A DNA stretch of 64,000 bases, taken from contig BLSF01000015.1 of the NCBI GenBank assembly GCA_012862575.1, positions 309,545 to 373,544 of the forward strand, in the 5' to 3' direction. Source of the stretch: Parietichytrium sp. I65-24A (Eukaryota > Sar > Bigyra > Thraustochytrida > Thraustochytriidae). The first letter of the stretch is position 1. Each line of letters starts with the position of its first letter. Below the pieces are notes generated by a model. It did no database searches, was not told the origin of the DNA, and saw only the letters and a list, made by a program, of their open reading frames with translations. Positions 45,690 to 55,217 of the stretch are shown piece after piece. The position numbers and the translations under genes were made by a program.

Positions 45690-45789
45690 GGCACGATGCC
45701 CGAGCGGTCTAAGGGGTCACGTTAAGGTCTTCAATACGAAGGTTCATCCGTGATGCGAAAGCGCGCGAGTTCAAATCTCGCTCGTGTCA
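45690..45789 (+). tRNA. tRNA-Leu(AAG) with 20-nt intron
   Basis: Acceptor arms GGCACGA (45690-45696) and TCGTGTC (45782-45788) pair with one G-U, and discriminator A is at 45789. The D arm is Leu-like. The anticodon stem TCACG (45717-45721) pairs with CGTGA (45749-45753), and anticodon AAG is at 45724-45726. A 20-nt intron (45728-45747) sits one base 3' of the anticodon, the standard nuclear position. The long class II variable arm (GCGAAAGCGC) and T arm GCGAG-TTCAAAT-CTCGC follow, then a T5 pol III terminator at about 45793. Confidence 0.95.
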
Positions 45790-46214
45790 ACTCTTTTTAC
45801 TTTCTTTTTTTTCTCACGGGACACAGGATGAAAATATCGCCGTCCATCGTGGACCTAGTTTTGGGGAAGACATGAAGACACAGCGGAGAAGCAGAAGGAA
45901 TAATGCAAGGCACACAAATTGTTGTGCTGTGTTTTGGGAAGACTCAGCCGAGAAAAAGTAAGAGTGTAGGACAAAACATACTGATGTTGCACATTGACCT
46001 TTTTTTTTTTCAAGCTTTTCTTTTTTATAGAGTAGATAGTTTTCTTCGTTAAATGGACGTTGGTTTCAAGTCGGGGAAGAGGGTTCTGACGGACTGATGA
46101 CATGTACAGCATCATCGTCAAGTTGGACGGGAAAAGTTTACTTACGACAAGTAAGTTTATGGGTAATTTTGAACAAGCAGTCATCACTAGCGCAAAGGAG
46201 ATGGCACGATACAC

Positions 46215-46885
46215 TCAGTGATCTTCTTTCACTAGAGAAGGAGTATATCCGACGAGCTTCTCAAACAAGAGCTCGCCGTGCTCGTCATCGTCCCCATGGC
46301 CGTGGCCGTGATGGTCGTCATCACCGTGAAGGTCCCATGGATGAACTGCACAGAAAAGAAGAGCGATGTTGTTAGTTTTTGTTCGGCACTCTGTCCCGCT
46401 CTTGTTCTCAATAACATCAACTTACGGCCCAGAAAAACAGTGAGTCCATCTTCCTTGGTTCTGTAGAATATCCAAAGCCACATCATCATGCCCAAATACT
46501 CGCCCATCTTTTTATCTTCAGGAAGGCCGTCACAATTGCGCGTCATCAACAAGCAACCACACAACATCCACGTCAGATAAACTAAAAACCAAACTACAAG
46601 GACAATAACAACAACAAAGAGATCTGGCTTCACGGACGCATTTTTCCGCCACCTCCCTCCCCGCAGTTCCTCGAACAACTTACAGAAAGGGTCCACATGC
46701 GGGGGCACAAAGTAGTTGTACTTGGCCTCGCCCTTCTCCTGCGGCCCATGACCGCCGAACCGCCTCTTGGCCACCTCCACCACCGACTTTCTCTGCGCCA
46801 GCTGTGTCCTCGCGCCCACGAGCTGTGTCCTCGCGCCGAGCAGCAGCCCCCGCCGCCCGCCCGCCAGTGCGATGCGCCCAAACAT
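46215..46885 (-). CDS. NDUFB2: Complex I subunit NDUFB2 (AGGG-type)
   Basis: Small membrane-arm accessory subunit of mitochondrial NADH:ubiquinone oxidoreductase. Three exons: 46684-46885, 46426-46515 and 46215-46345. The introns are 46516-46683 (168 nt) and 46346-46425 (80 nt), both GT-AG. The spliced 140-aa product has a basic presequence (MFGRIALAGGRRGLLLGAR), RRFGGHG, and then YLGMMMWLWIFYRTKEDG. The latter matches the MWFWVFYRAKQDG core of plant NDUFB2. After it comes LHPWDLHGDDDHHGHGHGDD, matching the plant HPWDGHGDHGHGD end. The unspliced frame loses this His-rich tail, which supports the splice model. The C-terminus continues EHGELLFEKLVGYTPSLVKE, longer than in plants. Confidence 0.92.
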
Positions 46886-47368
46886 ACTGACTGGTTGATG
46901 CCTGTTTGCCTATCTGCTCCGCTATGTCCCTCCTTGAGCCTCTCTCTGTCTCCTTTCTCTCTCTCTCTCTATTGCGTACGCGACGGGTCGGAAGGAAGGA
47001 AGAAAGAAATCCGAGGTGTGTACTCGCTGTGAGGAAGAGCGCGCGGACACTTGGTAAGCGAATAAGTGGTCCTAGCGTGTGGGAAAAGGAAAGGAGCAGC
47101 CGCACGGCGCCAACCTAACCTAGCCGAGCGGAGAGGTTAGGGCAGAAATGCTCGCGAATGATCGTTAGCGGATTAGGTTACTATCAGGTTTGGTCCTCTT
47201 GGTTAGAGACACGAGGATCAGGAGGATCAGAAGGAGATGGTTGTTTTGCAGAATTCAGAATTCAGATTGTGTGTGGTGCTCGACGTCAGCAAGGCCCGAC
47301 TGCTGAGTGGATCATGGATTTAGGCGCAGATGCATGCAGATATATTCGTTTCTGGCGGAAGCTGGATT
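46886..47368. other. Intergenic
   Basis: A CT tract (about 46951-46972) upstream of NDUFB2 and a GAATTCA element (47249-47265); no gene seen. Confidence 0.5.
47249..47265. repeat. Dispersed GAATTCA-word element
   Basis: Shares an identical stretch of 24 nt, TTGCAGAATTC followed by AGAATTCAGATTG, with the copy near 25101-25124. Confidence 0.65.
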
Positions 47369-49180
47369 TCACGAGCCAGAGTTGTGGCCAATTCCTCTCC
47401 GCTCGAACGGCTTTCTGGTGGACGGGTCCTGGAGAGCATCCAGTTTCGGAATGATGGGTTCCGACAACCCATCGCTTTGAGCCCCCAAAACCTGAGAGCC
47501 ATCCTTCCAGCCCATTTTACGCAGTAGATGCGCACCTTTGCCCGACAGCAACTCCGGTTCGGTTTGTGCATTATTGTTGACCGTGGCCGAGTCTACTGCT
47601 CGAGGCTGCTCTGAGACTTTTTTCTGATTTTCGCTGGTTTGCACTACATCCTTTTGGGCCACTTGTCTTGCGAGGGCTAAAGCATGCATTTCGGAATGCA
47701 TCTCGTGTCGTAAAAGCTTTTCTTCAGAAGGAAACTTACGCTTGCAAAGGATGCACACTCTGCTCAGAGGCACCATGGTACTTTTCTGGGCTGCTTTCCA
47801 ATTCTGAATATTTTTGGCCGTCTGCTGCTTCTCCAAGCCAACTCCAACTTTGCTCTGGACGTGCGCGTCGCCAGCGGCAGTGGAAGAGCTCCCGCCTTTC
47901 TCTGGCTTGAGTGCCCCGAAAGGGAGAGTGGAACTGCCTTTGGAACTATCCTCGTCCTTAGCACCGAGTGAACCACTAATTCTGCGCTTTTTGGATTTTG
48001 AAAGCTTAAACCCCACGGCACCAATGTGGGCTCCGTCGATCTGCTTTTCCTCCTGGCGCACATTTGAATCACCGCCCTCCTCTTTCGTCTTATTGGGGTT
48101 ATTTTCTTCCTCGAATTTTTTCGCGCTTGCATTGTACTTGAAATATTTCAGCTTCCGGCAGCTGTAATACACAGATGTGAGCGGGTTGTAATAAAATTGT
48201 GATGTGCTATCGTAATGCAGCCCGGAAACCGGGTCCAGAAGAAATTTATGACCCGCCTCCTCGAAAGGAGTCGGCCACTCCTCCACTACGCGCAGCCCCA
48301 CGGGCGGTTGAAATTGATAAGCCGCAGCATACGCTTCATTTGCATAATCACTTGACGTGCCTGAAGAGCCCGTCGGTTCAGCATCCGCTACCTGTAGCAC
48401 ACGGCCATCGTTTCCCATAAATTTCCCTCCTTGTGATGCACAGAACGACAGGGCGGTCATGCAGTCTTCTACGGTCGAGAATTCCACGTATGCAAAGGTG
48501 CCGTCAGCAGAAATGGATGCGCTTTTCACGTTGCTTAGTGTGCGCAGCTGTTGTATGACATAATCCTCAGTGCAATTTGGGGGGAGGCCAGATACCCGGG
48601 CCGACTTGGTCGTCCTCGATTGATTGTTCCTCGCCTGAGCATCGCCTCGATCTTGTGACTCAGAACGGCTTTCCACGAACCCAAACTCCCGCCCGTCATA
48701 CCTAATCGTTCGATCACCTTTTCAATTGAAAGTGCGTGCGGCGGTAGCCCGGTTAGTCTTACTTTCGTCTTCCACGAAATTAAACATCCTTTTGCACATT
48801 TCCATGCGCATGCCCCTTACGATAAAACTCGCACACAAGCCGGGCGTCTCGGCCGGACCAGAACACTAGTTCCGCTTTTTCATACTACGCCCAGCACCAT
48901 AAGTTCAGATTGTCGTTTCCGGGCAAGTAAGCCCACAAAAGAAAGCGCCAAAAAAGACAAAAACAAGACCATCCCTTGTCAGCGGCAAGACGCCACATCG
49001 AGCAGCGCATCTAAATCAAAGCTACACTTCCAATTACCAATTACGCACCTTTTCTCTCGCGGGCAGCACGTAATCTATCCACTTGGGATCCAGCCGCGCG
49101 TGCCTCACGAGCTTGTGAAGAAACTCCTCTCCGTCGCGCAGTTGCGAACCGCGCACGCGCACTCTGCGCCCACCGCTCAT
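47369..49180 (-). CDS. RBM5/RBM10-like RNA-binding protein: RRM, OCRE, zinc finger, G-patch
   Basis: Probable splicing regulator, nuclear. Preferred exons: 49049-49180 (MSGGRRVRVRGSQLRDG start), 48702-48768 and 47369-48651. Introns are 48769-49048 (280 nt) and 48652-48701 (50 nt), both GT-AG and in frame; total 493 aa. Domains in order: a partial RRM-like start KVRLTGLPPHALSIEKVIERL; a complete RRM with RNP2 ARVSGLP and RNP1 TFAYVEFS; an OCRE aromatic-repeat domain (FLLDPVSGLHYDSTSQFYYN, PLTSVYYSCRKLKYFKY); a C2H2 finger (CILCKRKFPSEEKLLRHEMHSEMH); and a G-patch (GAHLLRKMGWKDGSQVLG). That set is typical of RBM5/RBM10. The 5' exons are less certain: without the 50-nt intron a frameshift is needed, and the intron itself encodes REFGFVES in the adjacent frame, which looks like an RNP1 motif. 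Confidence 0.85.
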
Positions 49181-50680
49181 ATCCCCGAGGACCTTAGTCC
49201 TGCCTCTCCTTCACTTTCAACGTTGATATGTTGATGTGTTGATATGGAACCGTGACTGACATGTGAGTGTAGTACTCGCACTCCGTACCGGTACTCGCAC
49301 AACTCGCACGGTCCGCGCACAATCGCGTAACTTGATAACTTGATGGGTTTCCGAACGGAGGAATAGTTCTCTGATCGCCAGACCGCTAACAATTATTGAA
49401 TTCGTTTGAGCCTTGGCTCAGCTTGGGCTCCGATGGTGTTCCAATTTTGAACCTGCCTTTTTTGGAGCTCAATCAGGAGGCATATCTCGAAGACCAACTT
49501 CCTCGAGTCGTTGTTGATTGTTCACTTGTTGACATCTTCTGCAGCAGCAGCAGAAGAAGAAATAGGAGAAGAAGAAGGAGAAGAAGAATGCGAACTCTGC
49601 GGAAACATCAGCGCGAACGGGCTGTTTCAACGTCTGAACGCCAACAACGCGAGGTCATCGGAGAAGCTGGCTACGCTCCGGGCGCGCGTCGAACCCCGAC
49701 TCCATAAGATATCTTCACAGCTCTTTCCCTCGATCAATTTCGGCAAGAGGCGTGGAGAGAATGCAGGTTTCTATTTATGACGATTGACGCGCAGGCTCGT
49801 CGTCCCTTTCGTCATCCACCAGCTCGACGTTTTAAACATTTCATACATCGTGAAGAAGAGCTGCAACGCTTCTTTCCATTCTTTCCATACAGCATGCAGA
49901 GATGGGTTCCATACCATGAGCAAGTGGGGAGCTAGGAGCCAAAGTGCTGGTTCTCAGTACGATGGTACCTAGTTTGTTCAAGTGTACGTACGTGTGACTC
50001 TGTGTGTTATGGCCGTTCTGTGTTCGTTGCACTGTGGCAACGTGCATATTCTTTTTCTTTACTTTAAACAGAGCTCATTCATAAATTTTACTTTCAGTTA
50101 AATTAAATGAAAAGTAAAAAAAAAAAAGAGATTGAGAAAGCGGGGAGAGTGTTGGAGGACGTGTCCAACCTTATAGAATATGATAAGCGCCACGCTAGCT
50201 GCTCCCTCTCGAGGTGCACACCCTCCTATTTTTCATTACTTAAATTGTTAAGTACTCTCAGTCCAAGATGTTATCGACGCAGTGTACCGAGTATGACCTC
50301 GGCTATATTAATCTCCACGGTCCATGGTATAGCCGTGTATAGAGCGAGAAGTAGTACTATGACACCGATTCCGGTGTCCATGGCCACAGCACGCGCACAC
50401 GCTTTCGTGGACCAGCTTCCGGCTATTGGTGCTTAGGAGAAACCATAGAGGAGGGCCCGTGTAACGCCTGTGCGAAACGCGCCCATCTTTTCGTACTGAG
50501 CGTGGGTACGCACCCATACACACACACACGCGGCCGTTACGCGCGGACAGGCTCGCGTACGAAAGGACTTCGTTGCGCTTTGGGAAAAGAAAGCTTTGCA
50601 AGTCCGGCGAGCAGGTTGCGAGAACGGCGGAGAGGCAACGCAGCGGGGGAAACAGAGTCAGGCAATCTGAGCGTGCGCTG
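49181..50680. other. Gene-free interval
   Basis: No supported gene. AGAAGA-rich tracts (about 49550-49590) and GTAC-rich words (49270-49295, 49958-49972) are present. Confidence 0.55.
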
Positions 50681-50855
50681 TCTTTGTCTTTGTCATTGGC
50701 GTTGTCTTTGTCATTGGCGTTGTCTCTGTCATTGGCGTTGTCTCTGTCATTGTCATTGGTGTTGTCTCTGTCTTTGTCATTGGCGTTGTCTCTGTCATTG
50801 GCGTTGTCTCTGTCATTGGCGTTGTCGTTGTCATTGGCGTTGTCTTTGTCTTTGG
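50681..50855. repeat. 18-bp minisatellite, GTTGTCTCTGTCATTGGC type
   Basis: Around nine head-to-tail units of 18 bp with 6-bp variants (GTCTTT/GTCTCT/GTCATT) and no unique spacers. It ends about 120 nt before the start codon of the next gene. Confidence 0.9.
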
Positions 50856-50973
50856 CGTTGGCGCTGAAGTGGTGGATAGCTTGAAGCTGTTTGGAGTCGT
50901 GGAATTGCAAAGTTGGGCGGCAGGTGTGGAGAAGGTTATTGGAAACCGCGGCAAGTTGAAGGAAGGAGTGGAG

Positions 50974-52674
50974 ATGGGCGCACAGCGGCAGAAAGAGAGG
51001 AGGCGTTCGACCAAATCGTCGCCCAGCTCGGGCGGCTCATGGGCAAAAGTGAGCGCCAAGGACGTTGGCTCGTTAGCCAGCAATTCGCCAACTGCATGCT
51101 CAACATCGGTCAGAAGACAGAGCGACGCGGGGCTAATGCGCGACAAGATGGTGCCCGAATCGCCCAGAGATGCAGGCAGGCGCAGGCGTCAGAGCTGCTC
51201 TGCGAAAATGAACTGCAGGTCTGCGCTGGAGAGCGTCGCGGAGAGGTTGTCCGCTGCTGCTGGAGTGCTCGTGTCTGGCGTGCACGAGGCGGCGTTTGTG
51301 GAAGGCGTGCAAGACGGGCTGGCCTTGTGCCTAGCCTTAGAGAGCGTTGGCTGGCTGTCGCGGGAGAACGCGGCGGCAGTGAATGTCGCGGATGAGTCTC
51401 ACAGTTTGCCGCGAGTGATGAAGAGGCAGAACCTGAGGGTGTTCCACAAAGCGCTGGTGGAAAATGAGTGCCTCTTGGAAAATGAGTTCCCGCGTACTTT
51501 AGACGAGATTTCGGTGGAGAACCTCGATGACTACGTGCTCCCTAGCCTGGAGGAACTACTTGACGAGCTGGACAGTGTAAAACGGGTAAACGAATTCCGT
51601 CGCCGGGCGCAGGAGATTGAGGCGAACAAGGTAAAAAAGTCCAAGGCCGTAACCTCCAACTCTTCCGACAAGGCAAAACGGCGCAACTCCGAGCACACCA
51701 CAAGGAGCCGCCGTGTGAGCAAATCATCTCCGTCCGAGGCAAACAGTGAGTGCGAAAAGCCACAGTCCGAGCGCAAAACAGCAACGAAAGACTCGTCTAA
51801 ACGAAGGAGAGCGAGCGCGTCTGCGGCAGCATCGAATGCAGAATTGGCGGAACCGCCTCGCGTGGCATCATCGCCGGTCGAGACTGCAGAAAGGGCAATT
51901 GCGCAAGAGCCAACCATGACCCAGAGCGACAAGGAGTGGAGCGAAGACGAAAGCATTCTCTTGGCAGAGTGCTGCGGTAAAAATGTGCCATTCGAGACGA
52001 TTCGAGAGAGCTACCTTCCGAAGCGCTCAATTTTCGCGCTCAAAAAGCAGTGGGAAAAGTTGAAGAAGCAGGCGGAACTGAAATTGAAGGTGGACACTGC
52101 TTTCGTAAACGAGCTTGCTCAAGCCTCGCCTTCGGGATCTATTTCTCAAGCGACATCACGGCAGCCGGCAGACGCCGTCGTCACGCCACTGTCTGCCACA
52201 GACTCAATGGAAACTCCTAAAACGAATGAAAGCACACAGAGCAACGACACCAAGAGCGAAACGTCTGACGGCACGGATACGTTGCAGCGCGAGTTCGCCG
52301 AACCTGCGGATTCTTCAAGCTCGCAGTATGAAGAAAAAGCACAAGAAACTGCCGAAACGGAGCAACACGACTCTCAAAGGCCAACACGTAGGCACAAGGG
52401 AAAACGCTCTCCTCGAGTGGAGGTGAATGACCAGAGCCAGGAGGAGGGGACCAAACCGATCCTCTCTCCAAAAGACCGTCAGGCAATCGACGAAGCCTTG
52501 AATAACTTTTGCGGAGTGCTCATTTTCGTGAGCATCATGCTCACCTTTCTGATCGTACTGTCAGACCTGCTTGGCATTTCTGATGCAGGAATTTCAACCA
52601 CTATTGGTCTTCGGAAGCGAGCAAACCACTTTCAAGACATCTCATGGTACTCGGAAATAAAGCAGCCATGGTAG
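50974..52674 (+). CDS. MYB/SANT-like protein with C-terminal transmembrane segment; possible CH-like domain
   Basis: Unrecognised family, 566 aa, no introns. The N-terminal 80 residues are basic and Ser-rich. Residues about 82-200 (ALESVAERLSAAAGVL, DGLALCLALESVGWL, RQNLRVFHKALVEN, ENLDDYVLPSLEELL) resemble a divergent calponin-homology domain in pattern only. A basic Ser/Lys linker follows. At about 322-361, EWSEDESILLAECCGKNVPF continuing to YLPKRSIFALKKQWEKL is a single MYB/SANT-like three-helix unit, closely like the last unit of the MYB protein at 55218-56493. A polar acidic region precedes a strong TM helix GVLIFVSIMLTFLIVLSDLLGI (about 514-535) and a 30-residue tail. A membrane-tethered regulator or nuclear-envelope protein is inferred. 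ATG 50974 is the first in frame. It converges with Rpn10. Confidence 0.75.
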   Translation: MGAQRQKERRRSTKSSPSSGGSWAKVSAKDVGSLASNSPTACSTSVRRQSDAGLMRDKMVPESPRDAGRRRRQSCSAKMNCRSALESVAERLSAAAGVLVSGVHEAAFVEGVQDGLALCLALESVGWLSRENAAAVNVADESHSLPRVMKRQNLRVFHKALVENECLLENEFPRTLDEISVENLDDYVLPSLEELLDELDSVKRVNEFRRRAQEIEANKVKKSKAVTSNSSDKAKRRNSEHTTRSRRVSKSSPSEANSECEKPQSERKTATKDSSKRRRASASAAASNAELAEPPRVASSPVETAERAIAQEPTMTQSDKEWSEDESILLAECCGKNVPFETIRESYLPKRSIFALKKQWEKLKKQAELKLKVDTAFVNELAQASPSGSISQATSRQPADAVVTPLSATDSMETPKTNESTQSNDTKSETSDGTDTLQREFAEPADSSSSQYEEKAQETAETEQHDSQRPTRRHKGKRSPRVEVNDQSQEEGTKPILSPKDRQAIDEALNNFCGVLIFVSIMLTFLIVLSDLLGISDAGISTTIGLRKRANHFQDISWYSEIKQPW

Positions 52675-52944
52675 TAGTACCTCTTTAGCTGAAACACAAA
52701 ATACACCACAACAAAACGCATTTGAGACAAGTGATAAAGGGACCTTCCTTTTGCCCTTGTCCATTTGGAATTGTGCCGCACGTCCGTCGTTTCCCGCCCG
52801 GTTTCACGATGGATCAGGTACAGGTATCGATCAAACAAACAACTTTTCCATGTCGCTCTTTGGGGACGTGAGGAATCACAATAAAGAAACAAAAACAAAA
52901 AAAGAAACGAAGAGTTCTTTTCATCAATTAATCCCTTTTCTAGC
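52675..52944. other. Convergent intergenic region
   Basis: Three-prime flanks of the MYB-like gene and Rpn10; nothing else seen. Confidence 0.5.
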
Positions 52945-54081
52945 TTACTTTTCCTTGTCCTTGTCAGACTTTTTCTTTTTCTTGCTGTCTTTGTCATCGT
53001 CCTCTTCCTCATCGTCGTCCTTGCCTCCCTTCCCAGACATGGCCGCTTGAATCTTTGGGTCGTTTACGTCGACACCAGGGAGGCCTTTGAGGAGGCCCTG
53101 TACAAAGTCTGGGTCAAGAAAACTAGCCGCATCGCCTGACCCTGAAGCACCTGAAGAGGTTTGGCCCGCACCGGCGCCGGATTCGTCTCCGCCATCAGCT
53201 CCCATCATGGACATCATCAATGCTTGCTGAAGCATCTCGTCCTCATCCATGTCGCCGTAGTCCTGCATGCCAGCGCCAGAACTTGAAGTCTGCTGCGCGG
53301 AGGAGCCAGAGGACGCTGTTGCGGGGGCTGGAGCTGGGGCTGATTCTTCTTTTGTCTCGGAAGCAGCCCTCTGCTCAGCCTGGGCGCGAGCCTCTTCCAT
53401 AGATGCGCGCAAAGCTAGCGCGAGCTCTGGATCGAGATCTGGGTCCACGCCTCCGTATTCGGCAAAGGCGTTAGGGTTGCCGCCCATTCCGCCTTCTTCT
53501 CCAGTGATGACAGGGGAGCTGATAAGGATGTCCGAGGGAAGCACGCCCTTTGGAATAGTGACCAGATGGCTGTTATTGTTCTTGTTGACGGCGTCCACGA
53601 AGGCCTCCAGTTTTGCCTCGTTTTCCTCGGTCTCCCCCATGCTCACTACGTCCACTGCAATGTTGCCCTTCTTCAGCTGCTTTCCGATTTTGATCAGCTT
53701 TTTGTCGTCCGCGTCGATCGGGCTTCCCACAAACACCACGATCCTCTGTCCACCGTTCTTGTTCTTCCGGTGCTTGAGCGCCAGCTGCGCAATCTGCAGC
53801 CCGCCCGTGAAGTTCGCCTTGCCCCCGATCTTGACGTGCGACGACGCCGTCAGAATCTTGCCCATGTCGTCCGTCGGCGAGCACAGCACCTGCACCCCTG
53901 GCCCTGCCATCGTCAGCACGCCGACCGTGCTCTCCGGGTTCTGCTGCGTCTTGCTCCCGCACACCATGTTGGCCGCGTCGTGCTGCGCCTCCATGCGCGT
54001 CGGAGTGTAGTCGCCGTTGCGCATCCACTCCGAGTTGTCCAGGCACACCATCGTCGCCTCCAGCGGCATCTTGCCTGCCAC
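52945..54081 (-). CDS. PSMD4: 26S proteasome regulatory subunit Rpn10
   Basis: Ubiquitin receptor of the 19S regulatory particle. 378 aa, no introns. An N-terminal vWA domain starts EATMVCLDNSEWMRNGDY and includes ANMVCGSKTQQNPESTVGVL, GKANFTGGLQIAQLALKHRK, QRIVVFVGSP and NIAVDVVSMGE, close to yeast and human Rpn10. Two ubiquitin-interacting motifs follow: DPELALALRASMEE (about 222-235) and EDEMLQQALMMSMMG (about 290-304). The C-terminal FLDPDFVQGLLKGLPGVDVN block is also family-typical, ending in an acidic/Lys tail. The start at 54081 gives MAGKMPLEAT; MPLEAT at 54069 is an alternative. An assembly gap and CT array lie within 50-170 nt upstream. Confidence 0.96.
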   Translation of the reverse strand: MAGKMPLEATMVCLDNSEWMRNGDYTPTRMEAQHDAANMVCGSKTQQNPESTVGVLTMAGPGVQVLCSPTDDMGKILTASSHVKIGGKANFTGGLQIAQLALKHRKNKNGGQRIVVFVGSPIDADDKKLIKIGKQLKKGNIAVDVVSMGETEENEAKLEAFVDAVNKNNNSHLVTIPKGVLPSDILISSPVITGEEGGMGGNPNAFAEYGGVDPDLDPELALALRASMEEARAQAEQRAASETKEESAPAPAPATASSGSSAQQTSSSGAGMQDYGDMDEDEMLQQALMMSMMGADGGDESGAGAGQTSSGASGSGDAASFLDPDFVQGLLKGLPGVDVNDPKIQAAMSGKGGKDDDEEEDDDKDSKKKKKSDKDKEK

Positions 54082-54129
54082 TTGCTTCCCTCCTTCCTTC
54101 CTTCCTTCCTTCCTTCCTTCCCTCTCTCT

Positions 54130-54151
54130 NNNNNNNNNNNNNNNNNNNNNN
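54130..54151. other. Assembly gap (22 N)
   Basis: Runs of N inside a CT dinucleotide array; the true length of the array is unknown. Confidence 0.99.

Positions 54152-54247
<96 letters not shown>
54152..54247. repeat. CT microsatellite (48 units or more)
   Basis: Uninterrupted CT repeats after the gap; purine (GA) on the coding strand of Rpn10, whose ATG is 70 nt away. Confidence 0.97.
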
Positions 54248-54250
<3 letters not shown>

Positions 54251-55217
54251 GCTCCTTCCCTCTCCCGGTCCTCGCGGGAAACCGCCTTCTCCTTCCTTCT
54301 TCCTTCTCACTTTCTCTCTCTCTCTCTCTCTTCTTATTTGGAGGTTGATTTTGCTGTTGTTTGTTTGTTTCTGCGGAATGAATATTCGCTAGGAGGCCGG
54401 GTAGCCGAGGGGTAGGGAGGAAGGGTTCCGCAGCCGGAGAACAGGCGGGAGAAGTGGGTTCTTGAGGGACCGGGATGCGCGCGCACGGGCGCGGGGAAGG
54501 GGTGTGAGGAAGGGCGATGGCGCGGTTGGGTAGGTGTGTCGGTGCGTACGCGGGTGGTGCGCGGGGACGCCGGGGAGTTTGGCGTGGGGGAGGGGGGGAA
54601 AACGAGGGGAGAACCGGTGAAATGAGGAGGGTTAACGCGTGGATAGGGGAATGGGTAGGGCTGAGATCAGAGCTTCCTCGTGCTTCCTCGGCTGCGGAAC
54701 GCTTTGTGGGTGAAAGTTGATGTGTTCCTTGTGTTCTTTGTGTTCATTTTTGTTCAATGTGTTCGTTATTGTTCGTTATGTCAATTCCCGGGTCTTCCTG
54801 AACTGTCGGCCAATCTGGACAAGAAAAATATTGCATTCGCAGAATTCCGTTCCTTTTCCATTTTCCTTGGCGTCTTGGCGAGCTCTGCGCAAACTGTTCC
54901 CCTATTTTCCCCACGCGGCCCTTCAAAATTGCAGGACGATGAGAAGAATTTTTGGGCTCGCAAGACAACGTGAAAGAAGCAGTCTACAGAGAGGGAAACT
55001 CCTCAAGACTCAAATGAGCCAAGGCCAATAAAATCGCACCTATGCCCGGTATACAGCGAAAAGGTGAAATCAAGTTCCAAGATCAGAGCAGTTCAGTTTC
55101 CATTTAGTTTCATATTTTTGGTGAAAATGATGGAGATGACGAGGGGATTTAAAAAAAGCAATGCCCATCCGCGCGTAGACGGCAAAACAAGGTGTTGTAC
55201 AAGTTGCCTCGTCGGGT

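Larger units (their letters stand above)
54082..55217. other. Gene-free interval with assembly gap
   Basis: It contains a CCTT/CT repeat, 22 Ns, a long CT array and GC-rich DNA to 54.7 kb, then AT-richer DNA. Open frames here are repeats or lack motifs. Confidence 0.6.

Noticed and set aside
50681-50855. Possible CRISPR-like array
   Set aside because: Units abut with no unique spacers, and the genome is eukaryotic.
50573-50884. Frame coding an ALSLSL repeat
   Set aside because: Direct translation of the 18-bp minisatellite.
53566-54348. Plus-strand frame ending in a Leu-Ser run
   Set aside because: Antisense of Rpn10 followed by translation of the CT microsatellite and the N gap.
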